Positions 1 to 8,426 are shown, counted from the stretch's first letter. The stretch: DNA of 10,743 nt from Roridomyces roridus (GCA_029378245.1 JARKIF010000501.1:1-10743); one strand, 5' to 3'. The notes: a model not told the origin generated them from the sequence alone. A program made the numbers and translations.

Positions 1-48
1 TGCTGCACCCACCTTTACCCCCACCGCGTTTCAATCCAAGTTTCCGGG

Positions 49-636
49 GTGAAGGACAATATCCGCCGATACATACATGCACGCACGTGCACGTGCTCTC
101 GTCTCGCCATCGCCATCGATTTAGATCCTGCGACCTTCACCCCGAATCTACTCCGAACTGCACCATACGATCCTTTCCACGACGACGCACGGTCCTGCGT
201 CCCCATCGATGGGCTTGGCCCCCCTTTGATTTATGACATTGTCACGATTCTTGACGAACGAACCGAGGTTGAAATGTACTACCAAAAAAAGGCCCATCAT
301 CATACGTTCCATTCCATTCGCCAGCGTGTTTCTTTCCGGGATTCTCCTTGGATTGGCGGAGAAGGAAGGAGGGAAGGAGGGAAGGACCCGAAGCGGTGGA
401 CGAAGATGAAGAAGAGGAGAAGAACTGGATTTGACGATGCGCGCCGTGTGGGGTGGGCGGCGTGGGGTCGGCATTTGGCTGGCTCCCCGCTCACTGTTCT
501 TGCTCTTGCCTCCGTTTGTCGTGGGGCTCGAGTGGGAAGTGTGTGCGCGCGTGTGTCGACGACTGGATCCTCGCTACTGACTGAATGTTCTCTTGACGAG
601 CGCAGGCGGTCGGATGGGGTCTGTCGCGGGATATGA
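49..636 (+). CDS. Unassigned ORF, possibly the 3' part of a gene entering from the left
   Basis: An open frame of 195 codons starts at ATG 49. I do not recognise it. The middle part (about 130-330) reads like protein, with a stretch containing LIYDIVTILDERTEVE, but from about 400 it becomes Arg/Trp/Gly-rich and looks like chance. An intron can be proposed at 274-321 (donor GTACTA, acceptor CGCCAG); in one of the resulting frames the protein would end at a TGA near 417-419. A different frame over the purine tract ends in an acidic tail, EAVDEDEEEEKNWI then TGA at 432-434. Following sequence (640-730) is T-rich then A-rich and looks like a 3' end. Which frame, if any, is real cannot be decided here; it could equally be intergenic. 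Confidence 0.2.
   Translation: MKDNIRRYIHARTCTCSRLAIAIDLDPATFTPNLLRTAPYDPFHDDARSCVPIDGLGPPLIYDIVTILDERTEVEMYYQKKAHHHTFHSIRQRVSFRDSPWIGGEGRREGGKDPKRWTKMKKRRRTGFDDARRVGWAAWGRHLAGSPLTVLALASVCRGARVGSVCARVSTTGSSLLTECSLDERRRSDGVCRGI
84..95. promoter_or_regulatory. Two abutting CACGTG E-boxes
   Basis: CACGTG occurs twice head to tail without spacing at 84-89 and 90-95. CACGTG is the class B E-box bound by many bHLH proteins. No gene start is clearly attached to it, so function is unproven. Confidence 0.3.
357..426. repeat. Purine-rich low-complexity tract
   Basis: The + strand is almost pure purine here. It begins with imperfect copies of GGAAGGAG/GGGAAGGA (361-386) and continues through GAA/GAG-rich triplets. 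If translated it gives Lys/Arg/Gly- or Glu-rich peptides in different frames, which makes ORF calls across it unreliable. Confidence 0.6.
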
Positions 637-639
637 AAT

Positions 640-1680
640 CTTGGTTTTTCTCTTGTTCTCTTACCTTACCCTCTTGCCTCTTGGACGGACGGGATGAACT
701 GTAAATGATGAATGGACGATAAATGTATAGACCAGCCCCTGTAGTTAGTAGTAGCAGTTTTTAGCTTGTTTTTAAATTTTTGGTGTTAAATGGAGCGAGT
801 GTCCTTCCTTCTGCGAGTGAGGTGAGGAGGGCGGAAAAGCAGAAAGGTTGGCTGGTGGACCAGAGCCAAGCTAGGGTACGGTACGATGGTTCGGAGCCGT
901 GAGCATGAGCTAGAATGTTCTTTTCGAGAGCGGCGAGTACGGAGGGAAACTTTGGTGTGTGAGGTTGCGATTGCGTCCGACCGGGCGCGTCGATGGTTTT
1001 TTCGGAGCCGTCGGCCGTCGGTGCTGTAGATCTAACTACTAAGTAGTTGGCCAGCCAGCCAGAATCCCGTCGAGCAAGCATGAGCTTGAGGGCGAGGAGT
1101 ACGGGTGTGCTAGATAGATGACCATTGAATGTTCAGCGGTAAGCCCGGTATGGGGGGAAAGCTGGAAGCAGTGAAGAGGTACTTGGACTCGATGATTTAG
1201 ACGCGCGGGGTGAAGATTAATAGGTGGGGGGAATTTATGTATCAAGTGGAGGCGGGTCGGCAGAATGCAGCAGGCTGGGATCTCTTGGAGTCGATTGAGA
1301 GGCCCTGGTAGACCCGGAACCGGTAGACGAGGCAGCAGGCTCCGCGGGTCAAGGCCCAAGGGGTGAGTGATACTTGGGGGGTGTATCCCGCTCCACAGGG
1401 CACTTCACGCTATCTGTTGGACATTCTAGACGAGTGTGCATCCGCGGGGGGGTCCAGAGAGAGAGCATACTAGGCACGGAACGGAAATCGTTCGAGGCGG
1501 AATAGTTTGTGGGTGGAGTATACGTAAAAGGTCGAATACATTGTCGGATAGAGTTTTTGGCGGGATATGTTGCTCGACGCCACTCTTCTCTTGGACGGGG
1601 TTCGCTCCACTTGACGTCGAGGTCGAAATAAGTAAGAGTGTGTGCTCGTGCGCCACGCTGTGCAATCAACGGACCTCCGC
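640..1680. other. Intergenic stretch with no supported gene
   Basis: The first part (640-780) is a T-rich run followed by A/T-rich words such as TGTAAATGATGA and GATAAATGTATAG, as expected of a fungal 3' UTR and polyadenylation region for a + strand transcript ending near 700-780. The rest carries open frames on both strands (about 106 codons at 761-1081 and 1039-1359 on the - strand, about 200 at 1349-1957), none with recognisable motifs, good splice sites or a convincing start context. I regard them as chance or decayed coding DNA. Confidence 0.4.
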
Positions 1681-1684
1681 CACA

Positions 1685-1978
1685 ATGGCTTTCATGCCGA
1701 GAACTTCGTTCGTGGCTGCGCGGAGCCTGTGTAAGAATCCTAGCCAGTCGTTTGGCGCCAGAAGAACCTCGAAAGAAGAGAACAGCGTTGAGAGAAATCC
1801 CGGTGCAGGGCCTGGCAGCACGTCCAACTGTCCTCGGACTCGGAGTCGAGACGGGAACGACGGAACGGAAGGGAAAAGCAAGCATGTGCGTCCGCATATC
1901 GCAGAGAGCCCTCGATCGTGTGACTTGAGGATTCGGAACTTCCTTCATTTCATTCATTCAACCTTGCTTAAAACCTAA
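1685..1978 (+). CDS. Small hypothetical protein with a mitochondrial-presequence-like N-terminus
   Basis: The ATG at 1685 has A at -3 (CCACAATGG) and opens a 97-codon frame ending at TAA 1976-1978. The first 26 residues begin MAFMPRTSFVAARSL, contain five basic residues and no acidic one, and could form an amphipathic helix, which is the pattern of a matrix-targeting presequence. After that the protein becomes Ser/Arg/Gly/Pro-rich and polar with no domain I know. The frame is also open upstream to 1436, and the opposite strand is open through most of the region, so base composition alone may explain it. It may be the first exon of a spliced gene whose other exons I did not find, or not a gene at all. 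Confidence 0.25.
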   Translation: MAFMPRTSFVAARSLCKNPSQSFGARRTSKEENSVERNPGAGPGSTSNCPRTRSRDGNDGTEGKSKHVRPHIAESPRSCDLRIRNFLHFIHSTLLKT

Positions 1979-1979
1979 A

Positions 1980-2840
1980 GCCGTGGATGATGCCATCTGA
2001 AGGGAGGAATTCTTCGAGCTGAGCTCCCCTCTCGAGTAGAGGACCGAGGAGGAAAGAGACAAGGTTCCGCTTTGTAGGTGGTTGTGGGCGGCCATGTCGA
2101 GGGAAAGGCGTGTTTGGTGTCACCGGTTGAGTTGATTATCTTCGCGGGACAATTTAATTGTGCAAAGACCGTGTCGACGTCCGGATCCTACTCGACAGCG
2201 ACGCCGAGATCTTGAAACGGCAGGCATCTATGAAACCTTAGTGGGATTTTTTCATTTCCCCCCACACTGCCTGCGCACTTTAGAATCGAAAAAGAGAAAT
2301 TGTACTGTTTGAGAAGTCCACTTCATTTCGGTGGTTCTGGACGAGAATAAGTGGTTTCTATGACCTTTAGCCTCTGCCGGCGGGGATAGCTATGAAGGAG
2401 TGTCCCTGCTGTGAAATGAAGGATATAAAAAATGTCTACATCATGCTCCGAAAGGGCTAGACTGATACGCGCACCGTAAGTTCAGTGCAAAGTTGAAGTA
2501 ACTCTTGAATGCACCGAAGTGTCAATCGACTGGAGTCAGATGGTAGCGGGGATCTGCGCAACCCTGGCTTGTGGCCACCGTCCTGAGATTTTTTCGGCAA
2601 GATATTCAGCCACCGGTCCGCCGCGGCAGTCCCGAGCACCTTCTCGACTCTTTTCACTCGCTCGCCGAGTGGTTGCATGTGGATGATTGAGGGACCAGGA
2701 ATTCTAATTTCCGGAAGAGACATTCGGTGAGACGCATTTTCCGATTGCATTCCGGGTGCCAGAATACATTTTTTGGAACCTACTACTGACGCGTTCATTA
2801 CCTGGGTCTCTACTCTTCGACAGACTCGACGAATTTTGAT
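1980..2840. other. Stretch without a firm gene; one unassigned - strand ORF
   Basis: A - strand frame of 113 codons spans 2798-2457. It contains passages such as LGERVKRVEKVLG and is free of low complexity, but has no family I can name. It lies just downstream of the - strand promoter-like block at 2841-2985, so it might be a later exon of that gene. However, joining it to the small first exon in the right phase would need an intron of only 32 bp, which is too short to trust. The rest of the stretch shows nothing I can support. Confidence 0.2.
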
Positions 2841-2944
2841 ACTTACTCGATGGATGTGCCCGCGCCACAGCCATGCGCAGTCATGGCGTCGAGCTCGCCA
2901 CTCCCCTCGAATTTGAGGCTGAAATTGTTGTCAGAGAGAGCATG

Positions 2945-2960
2945 CACGTGTAGCACACGT
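2945..2960. promoter_or_regulatory. E-box with overlapping short inverted repeat
   Basis: CACGTG lies at 2945-2950 and overlaps the inverted repeat ACGTGT-AGC-ACACGT (2946-2960). It sits about 20-35 bp downstream of the - strand TATA box, near the expected transcription start. A dimeric regulator could bind there; chance is also possible. Confidence 0.25.
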
Positions 2961-2977
2961 CCCCCCAGTCATTCTTG

Positions 2978-2985
2978 TATTTATA
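2978..2985 (-). promoter_or_regulatory. TATA box of a possible - strand gene
   Basis: Read on the - strand this is TATAAATA. An ATG with G at -3 follows 94 bp downstream (2884-2882), and 38 bp into that frame (MTAHGCGAGTSI plus two bases) comes a perfect fungal donor GTAAGT at 2846-2841. The order TATA, ATG, donor is a typical fungal gene start. The next exon is unresolved: the nearest acceptors put early stops in frame. Confidence 0.35.
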
Positions 2986-2999
2986 GCAATAGGTCGAGG

Positions 3000-4150
3000 A
3001 TAGTCTCCTCTCCTGTGGAGGTGTCTTGCTTTGTATGGGGTTGCCGTGAAGATCGAATCCATCGATACCCAAGAAGAAGAAGCTTCGGAGCGCAGATCGG
3101 GGAGTAGGAGCCGGAGGAATCCCACAGCTCCGAGGGCTAGCTCGTCGAATGAAAGGCAAGTCCATGGGATGAGAGAGTGGAATCGCATTCGAGTCATAGA
3201 TAGACCTAAGCGGCCTCGCTGCAAGACTGCGTGCAGGCCGCGTCAGTGTTTACATGACGATAAGAAAGAGGGCTGTGATCCGCTTCTCGTCGTTCGGGGC
3301 CGTCCACAGCACAAGTGACTCAAAAGGGCGCTATGGGCGTTGAGCGGGAAGCCTATTTCTGAGGCGAGTAATGGGAACTTGAGCAGACTAACTACGAGAG
3401 CCTGCCAGAAGACGTGAGGCCTCTCGAGGAAAGCTGATGACGATTAGAGTTGATTTGCGTGCGATTGTGGTAAAAGATAGGTCGGCGCCGAGTTACTGGC
3501 TCCCATTCCGTTTTAGAAACCCGGTTTTGGTATAGTTTCGGCGTCGCGGAAAAAAAGAGCAGGGACAACGAGAGAGAGGGGAAAATACTAGTCAAGGCGG
3601 GCAAGTCGGGTGCCTGAGTAGGTAAAGAGGGAATCTTCAGGAGTACTGGGATAAAGAAAGAATCCAGCGAAAGAACATATTAGGAAAACTACCAGATCGG
3701 ACAAGGGAGCGAGGAAAGTCCGGCGGCAAGTTTTTCTGGCTCGGCAGGACGATCGAGAGGGCATGCGTTGAGGATGAAACCGAGAGTGATCGACGTTCAA
3801 AGTCTTGAATGTAAAAACATGCGTTGGCGCTGCGTCAAATGACGGCAAAGTTTCAGGGTACGAGCTGGTGGATCATCTTGAATCCCGGCGCTGGGTGAAT
3901 CCCGCCTCATCCGAGTCAGAGATGAAATTGCAAGAAAAGAAAGCAATTTCACCAACGTTTGATGCGAAATGTGACAGTGTGACTTGTTCCTTTCTTCCTG
4001 CTCCACGACTGCTGTAGCGGCCTCGGGTCTCCTCACGACTGTATAACGACCTAGGCGACACCCTCAAGACACTCCACCACACCGTCCTATTACTCTACCG
4101 CCGATTTTTCGCTCTAATTTCGACACTCCTGATAGTGACTTCATACAACA
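3000..4150. other. Gene-free stretch upstream of the membrane protein gene
   Basis: Frames of 70-97 codons occur on both strands but start poorly, overlap one another and show no motifs. The last 130 bp before 4151 become pyrimidine-rich and should hold the promoter and leader of the downstream + strand gene; a weak TATA-like word, TGTATAACG, lies at about 4039. Confidence 0.4.
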
Positions 4151-5144
4151 ATGTGGTGCGTGCTGCGCTCTTTCTCGACGGCTACCGTGTATTCACTCCT
4201 GCTAGGTGTGACAATTGCCTCCTCGTTCTTCCTCTGGTGGGTTTTGCGGAGCCTTGGCGCCGTCGGAGCTGACGCTGCGGACAGAGAGCCGGTGCTATCG
4301 CTTGGGCCGTGATCATAGCTGTACGATAGGCTTTCCACTCTCATCGGCCTTTACATGCTCACTCGCGGGTGCGGAACCAGATATACAGTCTCATCGGCGG
4401 CCTGTTCCTTCTCCTACTTGGTCAATGGGTGTTTTTCACGTATCCCGAATGGTTGTTACCTTCATTTCCGCTGCGCCACCAATCTCATGTCGACCTTCCA
4501 GGTTCATTTACGGTGGTATTGGAATGGCCGTCACGGCTATTGCTGTCATCACTGCTATTGCGTTCTCTACTGTGGGTGTTTCTCTTGTGGAGGAACGAGA
4601 ACTGAATAATGCTCCTATAGCGATCATATGTCTTTGCGCGGGCCATGCAGTTCATCTGGCCCTTCATCATCCTCATCTGTGGCATACGCGCCATTCTCAT
4701 GATTGTACAGCTGAATCGGGGGTAAGGAGGGCTTCTGTTTTCATCTGCGCCCTCTGTCTGACTACCTACTATAGCAAAGACAAAATCCAATGGCAGTGTG
4801 ACAATGACTTGCAGCCGTGGCCCGCCGCAGTCAACAACTCCAACTCGTACTCGATGCCGAGCGAGATTTGCATCGTCGGGTTCTCCGGCTTCAACACGGC
4901 GGTAATCATAGGCTTGCTAGTCGATCTGGCCTTCCAGGCGCGTCGTCCTATTTTGTGCTTCTGTGTGGCGCAGGCACTGAGCGACATGATTCCAGATGTA
5001 CATGTTTTTCCTAACGTGGCGCTTCTGTGCGAGACTGGTGCACTATTCCGGAATGAAAGGGCCGTTCGGAAACGGTAAGCTCGGGTCACACTACCGTAAA
5101 TGTGATACTCATCCGCTCCTTCTTCAGGATATTACAGCGCCTAG
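4151..5144 (+). CDS. Multi-pass membrane protein of unknown function, eight exons
   Basis: My spliced model gives 204 residues: exons 4151-4240, 4285-4320, 4381-4439, 4502-4571, 4621-4721, 4775-4937, 4996-5074, 5128-5144. Introns are 44-62 bp with donors GTTTTG, GTACGA, GTATCC, GTGGGT, GTAAGG, GCGCGT and GTAAGC, and all phases agree. The start CAACAATGTGG has A at -3. Hydrophobic segments lie at about residues 12-30, 32-61, 64-84, 94-116 and 157-180. Between the last two is a polar loop with the cysteine motifs QWQC and PSEIC, which could form an extracytoplasmic disulphide. The C-terminus ends with GMKGPFGNGYYSA, a tail that looks conserved-type rather than random. I believe such 4-5 TM proteins are common in Agaricomycetes but cannot name a family. 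Least certain are the exon 3/4 borders: another frame over 4440-4600 is also hydrophobic, but uses poorer codons (CTA, TTA, TTG, TCA) than the chosen one. Confidence 0.75.
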
Positions 5145-5468
5145 GTGCCATCCGTTCTCGGACTTTTATACCAAGGACGCTGCTCTTCCCCTTGTATCTC
5201 TCTTGTCTGTCTCTTGTGTGATTTACGGTAACTTACGACGTTTACGACTACGACTATAATGACTGCCTGTTTACCAATGACTTATTCCTTTGTGTTCCTC
5301 GAATGTTATATGAAAAGCATGTGTGGAATCCTGGACGGGATTCCCTCGGAGCCCGGCGACGGCGACGGCGCTCGATTGAGCGGTCGAGATCTCGAATCAG
5401 AAATCTGAATTGTCAGTCATCCGGATCTCTGGGCCATCTTCACCCACACCCTGCAAACTCCGCCTAGG
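5145..5468. other. Intergenic region: 3' end of the membrane gene and distal bHLH promoter
   Basis: The first 130 bp are likely 3' UTR of the upstream gene, with TAC/ACG-rich words near 5225-5260. At about 5350-5372 there is a short GGCGAC repeat (GGCGACGGCGACGGCG). No gene is supported. Confidence 0.4.
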
Positions 5469-5473
5469 CCAAT
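5469..5473 (+). promoter_or_regulatory. CCAAT box of the bHLH gene
   Basis: CCAAT lies 20 bp upstream of the TATA box in the same orientation. It is a candidate site for the fungal HAP/CBF complex. Confidence 0.4.
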
Positions 5474-5492
5474 GCCCCCGTTCCTTGCCTAG

Positions 5493-5500
5493 TATAAATA
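5493..5500 (+). promoter_or_regulatory. TATA box of the bHLH gene
   Basis: TATAAATA lies 142-149 bp before the ATG at 5642. It is followed from about 5518 by a pyrimidine-rich leader of about 60-110 bp, the usual layout of well-expressed basidiomycete genes. Transcription probably starts near 5520-5535. Confidence 0.6.
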
Positions 5501-5641
5501 CCTCCGTGGAACTAATTCCTTTCTCTATTCCCTCCCTCTTCCTCCTTGCCGCCCTCGCCGCCCTCTTCCTCCCCCTTCACTGCTGCTGCTCCTTGCGTCC
5601 TGTCTCCTCCATCTCTTACTAGACCCGCCCACTACACACCA

Positions 5642-6640
5642 ATGTCTATGGAGTTTGACCACCAGCCCAAGACCCCATCGTACATGGATGCAATGGAATC
5701 CAGCTTCTCCTCCTATATGGACAGTGAATACCTCCGCTACCCGCCTTCCCCCTCGTCCTTTGAGCAGTCCATGGACCGTTCGTGTCTTCTTTGTCAAATG
5801 ACTCATCCACTAACCCTTTGTCTAGTTCCCCCCGAGCCCGACGTCGTTCAGTTCTCTCCATAACCACATCGGCCTCGAGACCTACTACGCCGTTGGTCCT
5901 GGTTCTCCCCCTGCTGCCCCCACTCCCGTCGCTGCCCCGTTCAACCCGCCAACGCGCCCGTACACTCCTCTCGACGGCGCTGGCATCTCGCCTCCTTCGC
6001 TGCTGGGTCCGTCCTATACCCTCAGCGCAGGCGAGTTGTCCTCTGATGGCGGGCTGACGTCTGGTCGCCGGAGTCGTGCCAGTGGCTCTCACTCGCCCCC
6101 GGCCATTCCCTATGCGTCCCCTGCAACTGTTCCTCGCTCAATCGCGTCTCATCGGTTCAATCCAATCGCTGCACCTGCCACTCGCACTCGTGCTCCCCGT
6201 CGCAAGCCCACACGTCGCGATGACGACAGCGACGAGGAGGACGACGACTTCCAGCCCATCACCACTGTTGGAGGCGGTGCCGACACGCGTCGCGAGACCA
6301 TTCGCAAGCAGCGCATCGAGTCGGAGCAGCGGAGACGGGACGAGCTCAGGGACGGGTACGCGCGTCTCAAGGAGACCCTTCCCAGCACCAACCAGAAGTC
6401 AAGTAAAGTCTCTCTCCTTGACCGAGGTTCGTAAAATTCGCTTCTTCTCCCGTGCATTCGACAGATTCTTATCCCGCTTATCTAGCCACGAATCATGTTC
6501 GCAACCTCGAGCTCGCCAAGGTGGAGCTGGAGAAGCGGCTCAAGGAGGCCGAGTCGGAAGTCAAGCACCTCCGCCACATCAACGAGGTGCTGAGCGTCCG
6601 CGCTGTCAATCAGCAGCGCGGTATCGTCTCGACTTTCTAA
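5642..6640 (+). CDS. bHLH transcription factor with C-terminal coiled coil
   Basis: Exon 1 begins at 5642 (MSMEFDHQPK). An intron at 5778-5825 (GTTCGT, CTAAC branch, CTAG) is followed by exon 2 to 6426, an intron at 6427-6485 (GTTCGT...CTAG) and exon 3 to TAA 6638-6640. Exon 2 is Ser/Pro-rich with many SP/TP sites (FPPSPTSF), then a basic stretch, an acidic stretch (DDDSDEEDDDF) and the basic region and helix 1: RKQRIESEQRRRDELRDGYA. The second intron splits the domain exactly at LLDR/ATNHVR, and helix 2 runs into a heptad-repeat coiled coil (NLELAKVELEKRL) suited to dimerisation. Basic-region position 9 is Glu and 13 is Arg, as in E-box binders, but position 5 is Arg, not His. It should act in the nucleus as a dimer; targets are unknown. 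Joined at the obvious splice sites, exons 1 and 2 are one base out of frame. The protein may also extend past 6640 (see findings). Confidence 0.85.
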
Positions 6641-6705
6641 CCTCGCTCTTGACCCTCTCCGGCTGGTTGGGCGCTCTTCTTACACAAAATACAGATTCCC
6701 CTTCC

Positions 6706-6735
6706 AAAAGCCCACTGTCCGGACAGGGCGCTTTT
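6706..6735. repeat. Imperfect 30 bp palindrome downstream of the bHLH domain
   Basis: Arms AAAAGCCCACTGTCC and GGACAGGGCGCTTTT match at 13 of 15 positions with no loop. The centre CTGTCCGGACAG is a perfect 12 bp palindrome. In RNA it could only fold with the innermost bases unpaired; as DNA it could be a dimer binding site. Confidence 0.5.
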
Positions 6736-6824
6736 CTCATGACTCATCACGGACTGCTCGCATCTAATGTATATAATCACGCCCCCCTCTTCCCCCGCGG
6801 CCTTTGCTGGGCCCTCGCTTCCAG

Positions 6825-6967
6825 GCCTTGCGCCGCTTCCCACGCCAGCGCGACTCCCCGAACGCTCTTTTGCTGCGCACACGACGTCCCCCCTGGATCA
6901 CGAGTCGCTGACCTGTGGTCACGATCTCTTCCAGGACTACGACGTGGAGACCTTTCGACAAGATTGA
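6825..6967 (+). CDS. Possible alternative terminal exon of the bHLH gene
   Basis: This segment reads GLAPLPTPARLPERSFAAH and continues to CGHDLFQDYDVETFRQD and TGA at 6965-6967. Its codons are good fungal ones (mostly C- or G-ending, CTC, GAC, CAG, ACC), unlike its other frames. A strong donor GTATCG at 6621 leaves one base, and an acceptor CGCTTCCAG ending at 6824 restores frame, so splicing 6621-6824 would replace the last six residues of the short form (GIVSTF) by about 48 residues. The intron would be 204 bp, three to four times longer than the others. An inner exon 6695-6768 with two normal-sized introns also splices cleanly but then shifts this segment out of frame. It may also be just 3' UTR. 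Confidence 0.35.
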
Positions 6968-8426
6968 CGACGACGATGGACCTAGGACTTCGGTCGATGC
7001 TTTGCACGCCTGCCCGACAACGACACAGGACCTTTGGCTCGAGCTTGAGGCGCAATATCTCCCCCTCTTAGTTGAGGCGCGGAGTGCGTGCTTCGCCAGC
7101 CTTTGGCACTCTCTTGTACTTCACACTCTTGAAACCCGTCGACGGCCTGCATCCCATCCCATTTCCTCTCGACACTCCATCAAAGCGCGCTAGAGGCGAC
7201 GACCACTTTGTTGTGGTTACGTGCCTCGCCCGCTTGCCGATACACTGGCGTCACCCACTCGTCTTCTTTTCACCCCCCGTCTCACGAGCGTTCTACCGCC
7301 GCGCCCCGCTGGTTTGCGCCGCTCTTATCCGCGGCCTTTGTTCATGCGATTCCCCCAGCATCCGTCGCCCTCGCCAAGCAATTGTTTATTATTCTTATGT
7401 CCCTGTATACATGTTCTACTACGACCCTCCCCCTCCTCGCCTCGCATTCGCCTGTGGGTTTGCGCCTCATCAGCGCCTACTCCCGCGTTGCGTCGCGTTG
7501 TGTTTTCCTCGTCCACCACCCCATCACGTTCCCCACTTTGCGCCTCTGCCCATGCGGATGGTGACATGTTTGTCGTTTGCGCATGCACTGTGCTCGGATG
7601 GTGGACCACGACGCCCGGCTTGTACACAACACCGTTTTACCACCCCGCCAACTTTCGACACCGACAACGATTCCGAATTTCCGACGACACCAGCTCAGCC
7701 CGACACGGCGGCGCGCCTCCTCGCGTCGTGCCCTCGCCACTCGCTTGTTTGAGGGCTAGTTTCCTCCAAGCGTTGTGTTGCCGATGGGCTTCCGCGGCGG
7801 TTCCCCGCCTGTCCCAGTCTGCCCGTGTTTGCTGCCGCGCGGCGTGTCGGATTGAGTCGTTCAGTCGTCTCGCTGGTTTTTTCCTTGGCTTGACAAGTGT
7901 GGTTTGACAAGATCGGTGGATAGTTGTCGCCGGTGCATGTCTTTTTCACCACCCCGGTTTGTCCGAACCTTTATGCTGCCCTACGATACTACTGCATACA
8001 TGTCCACTACCCCCCGCCTTCCCCTGCGCATGCGCTGCTCCCCTCCCCACCCCGCTCCGCCCCGACTGCTATGATATGTGCTTTGTATATCTCGTCGTTT
8101 TGTTGAGAATTGTGGCTGCACTTGTTACGCGCTGTAGTACCTATTACTTACGATGCAATGAAACGAATTCGGATATTCATATTCACATTGAGCCGCTCGC
8201 TCCTTGCATGTCGGAAGAGCTTGTCTCGCTTGGAGGAGGCATGCTTCGAGTTCAGAGACTCGCAATTGGGGATGAGTATGCGATTGGTGGAAGATAATGA
8301 GATTGACGCGTTTTTCTGACGCTTTAGACGCGTCACGGTCACTTTCTTCTTCTTGATTTCACACTCATTGCGCCACGGCCCTTTCAACCGAATTAATCCA
8401 TCCATCTATCCATCTGCTTGACGACA
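6968..8426 (+). other. 1.4 kb pyrimidine-rich region, probably long 3' UTR or non-coding
   Basis: The + strand is strongly C/T-rich between about 6970 and 8060, so stop codons are scarce and three overlapping frames stay open for 118-228 codons (7072-7752, 7208-7564, 7221-7907). Their products are Pro/Ser/Arg/Cys-rich, lack motifs and lack splice logic, so I do not call them genes. From about 8075 composition changes to A/T-richer sequence with words such as TTTGTATATC and ATGCAATGAAACG, which would suit a polyadenylation region. The last 120 bp serve as the promoter of the next gene. Confidence 0.45.
8306..8333. promoter_or_regulatory. Pair of ACGCGT (MCB-like) boxes upstream of TBCA
   Basis: ACGCGT occurs at 8306-8311 and 8328-8333, 22 bp apart start to start, and 94-121 bp before the TBCA start codon. 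ACGCGT is the Mlu I cell-cycle box bound by MBF-type (APSES/KilA-N domain) factors in fungi. The spacing and position would suit G1/S-linked control; this is inference. Confidence 0.35.

Noticed and set aside
84..95. Autoregulation of the window's bHLH protein through the tandem E-boxes
   Set aside because: The boxes are 5.5 kb from the gene and the basic region has Arg instead of His at position 5, so preference for CACGTG is not assured.
148..474. - strand ORF of 108 codons
   Set aside because: Arises from the purine tract read as Ser/Pro/Leu-rich protein; no motif or promoter.
1349..1957. - strand ORF of 202 codons
   Set aside because: No domain, mixed composition, and it overlaps equally long open frames on the other strand.
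3805..4017. + strand ORF of 70 codons
   Set aside because: No ATG at its beginning (opens with TTG), no splice sites or motif; likely part of the upstream region of the next gene.
4502..4605. Alternative hydrophobic frame ending in LLWRNEN
   Set aside because: It uses many rare-type codons (CTA, TTG, TCA) and requires a weaker donor (GTGTTT). The competing frame has better codons and donors GTATCC and GTGGGT.
4215..5078. Single 287-codon + strand ORF
   Set aside because: It crosses seven well-formed introns or intron borders. Only parts of it (4503-4571 and 4776-4937) are true exons of the eight-exon gene.
5646..6092. - strand ORF of 148 codons opposite the bHLH gene
   Set aside because: Shadow of the Ser/Pro-rich coding exon; Arg/Gly-rich mirror composition.
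7072..7907. Overlapping ORFs of 226 and 228 codons
   Set aside because: Pyrimidine-rich DNA lacks stop codons in all frames. Products are compositionally biased and have no motif, and neither frame stands out.
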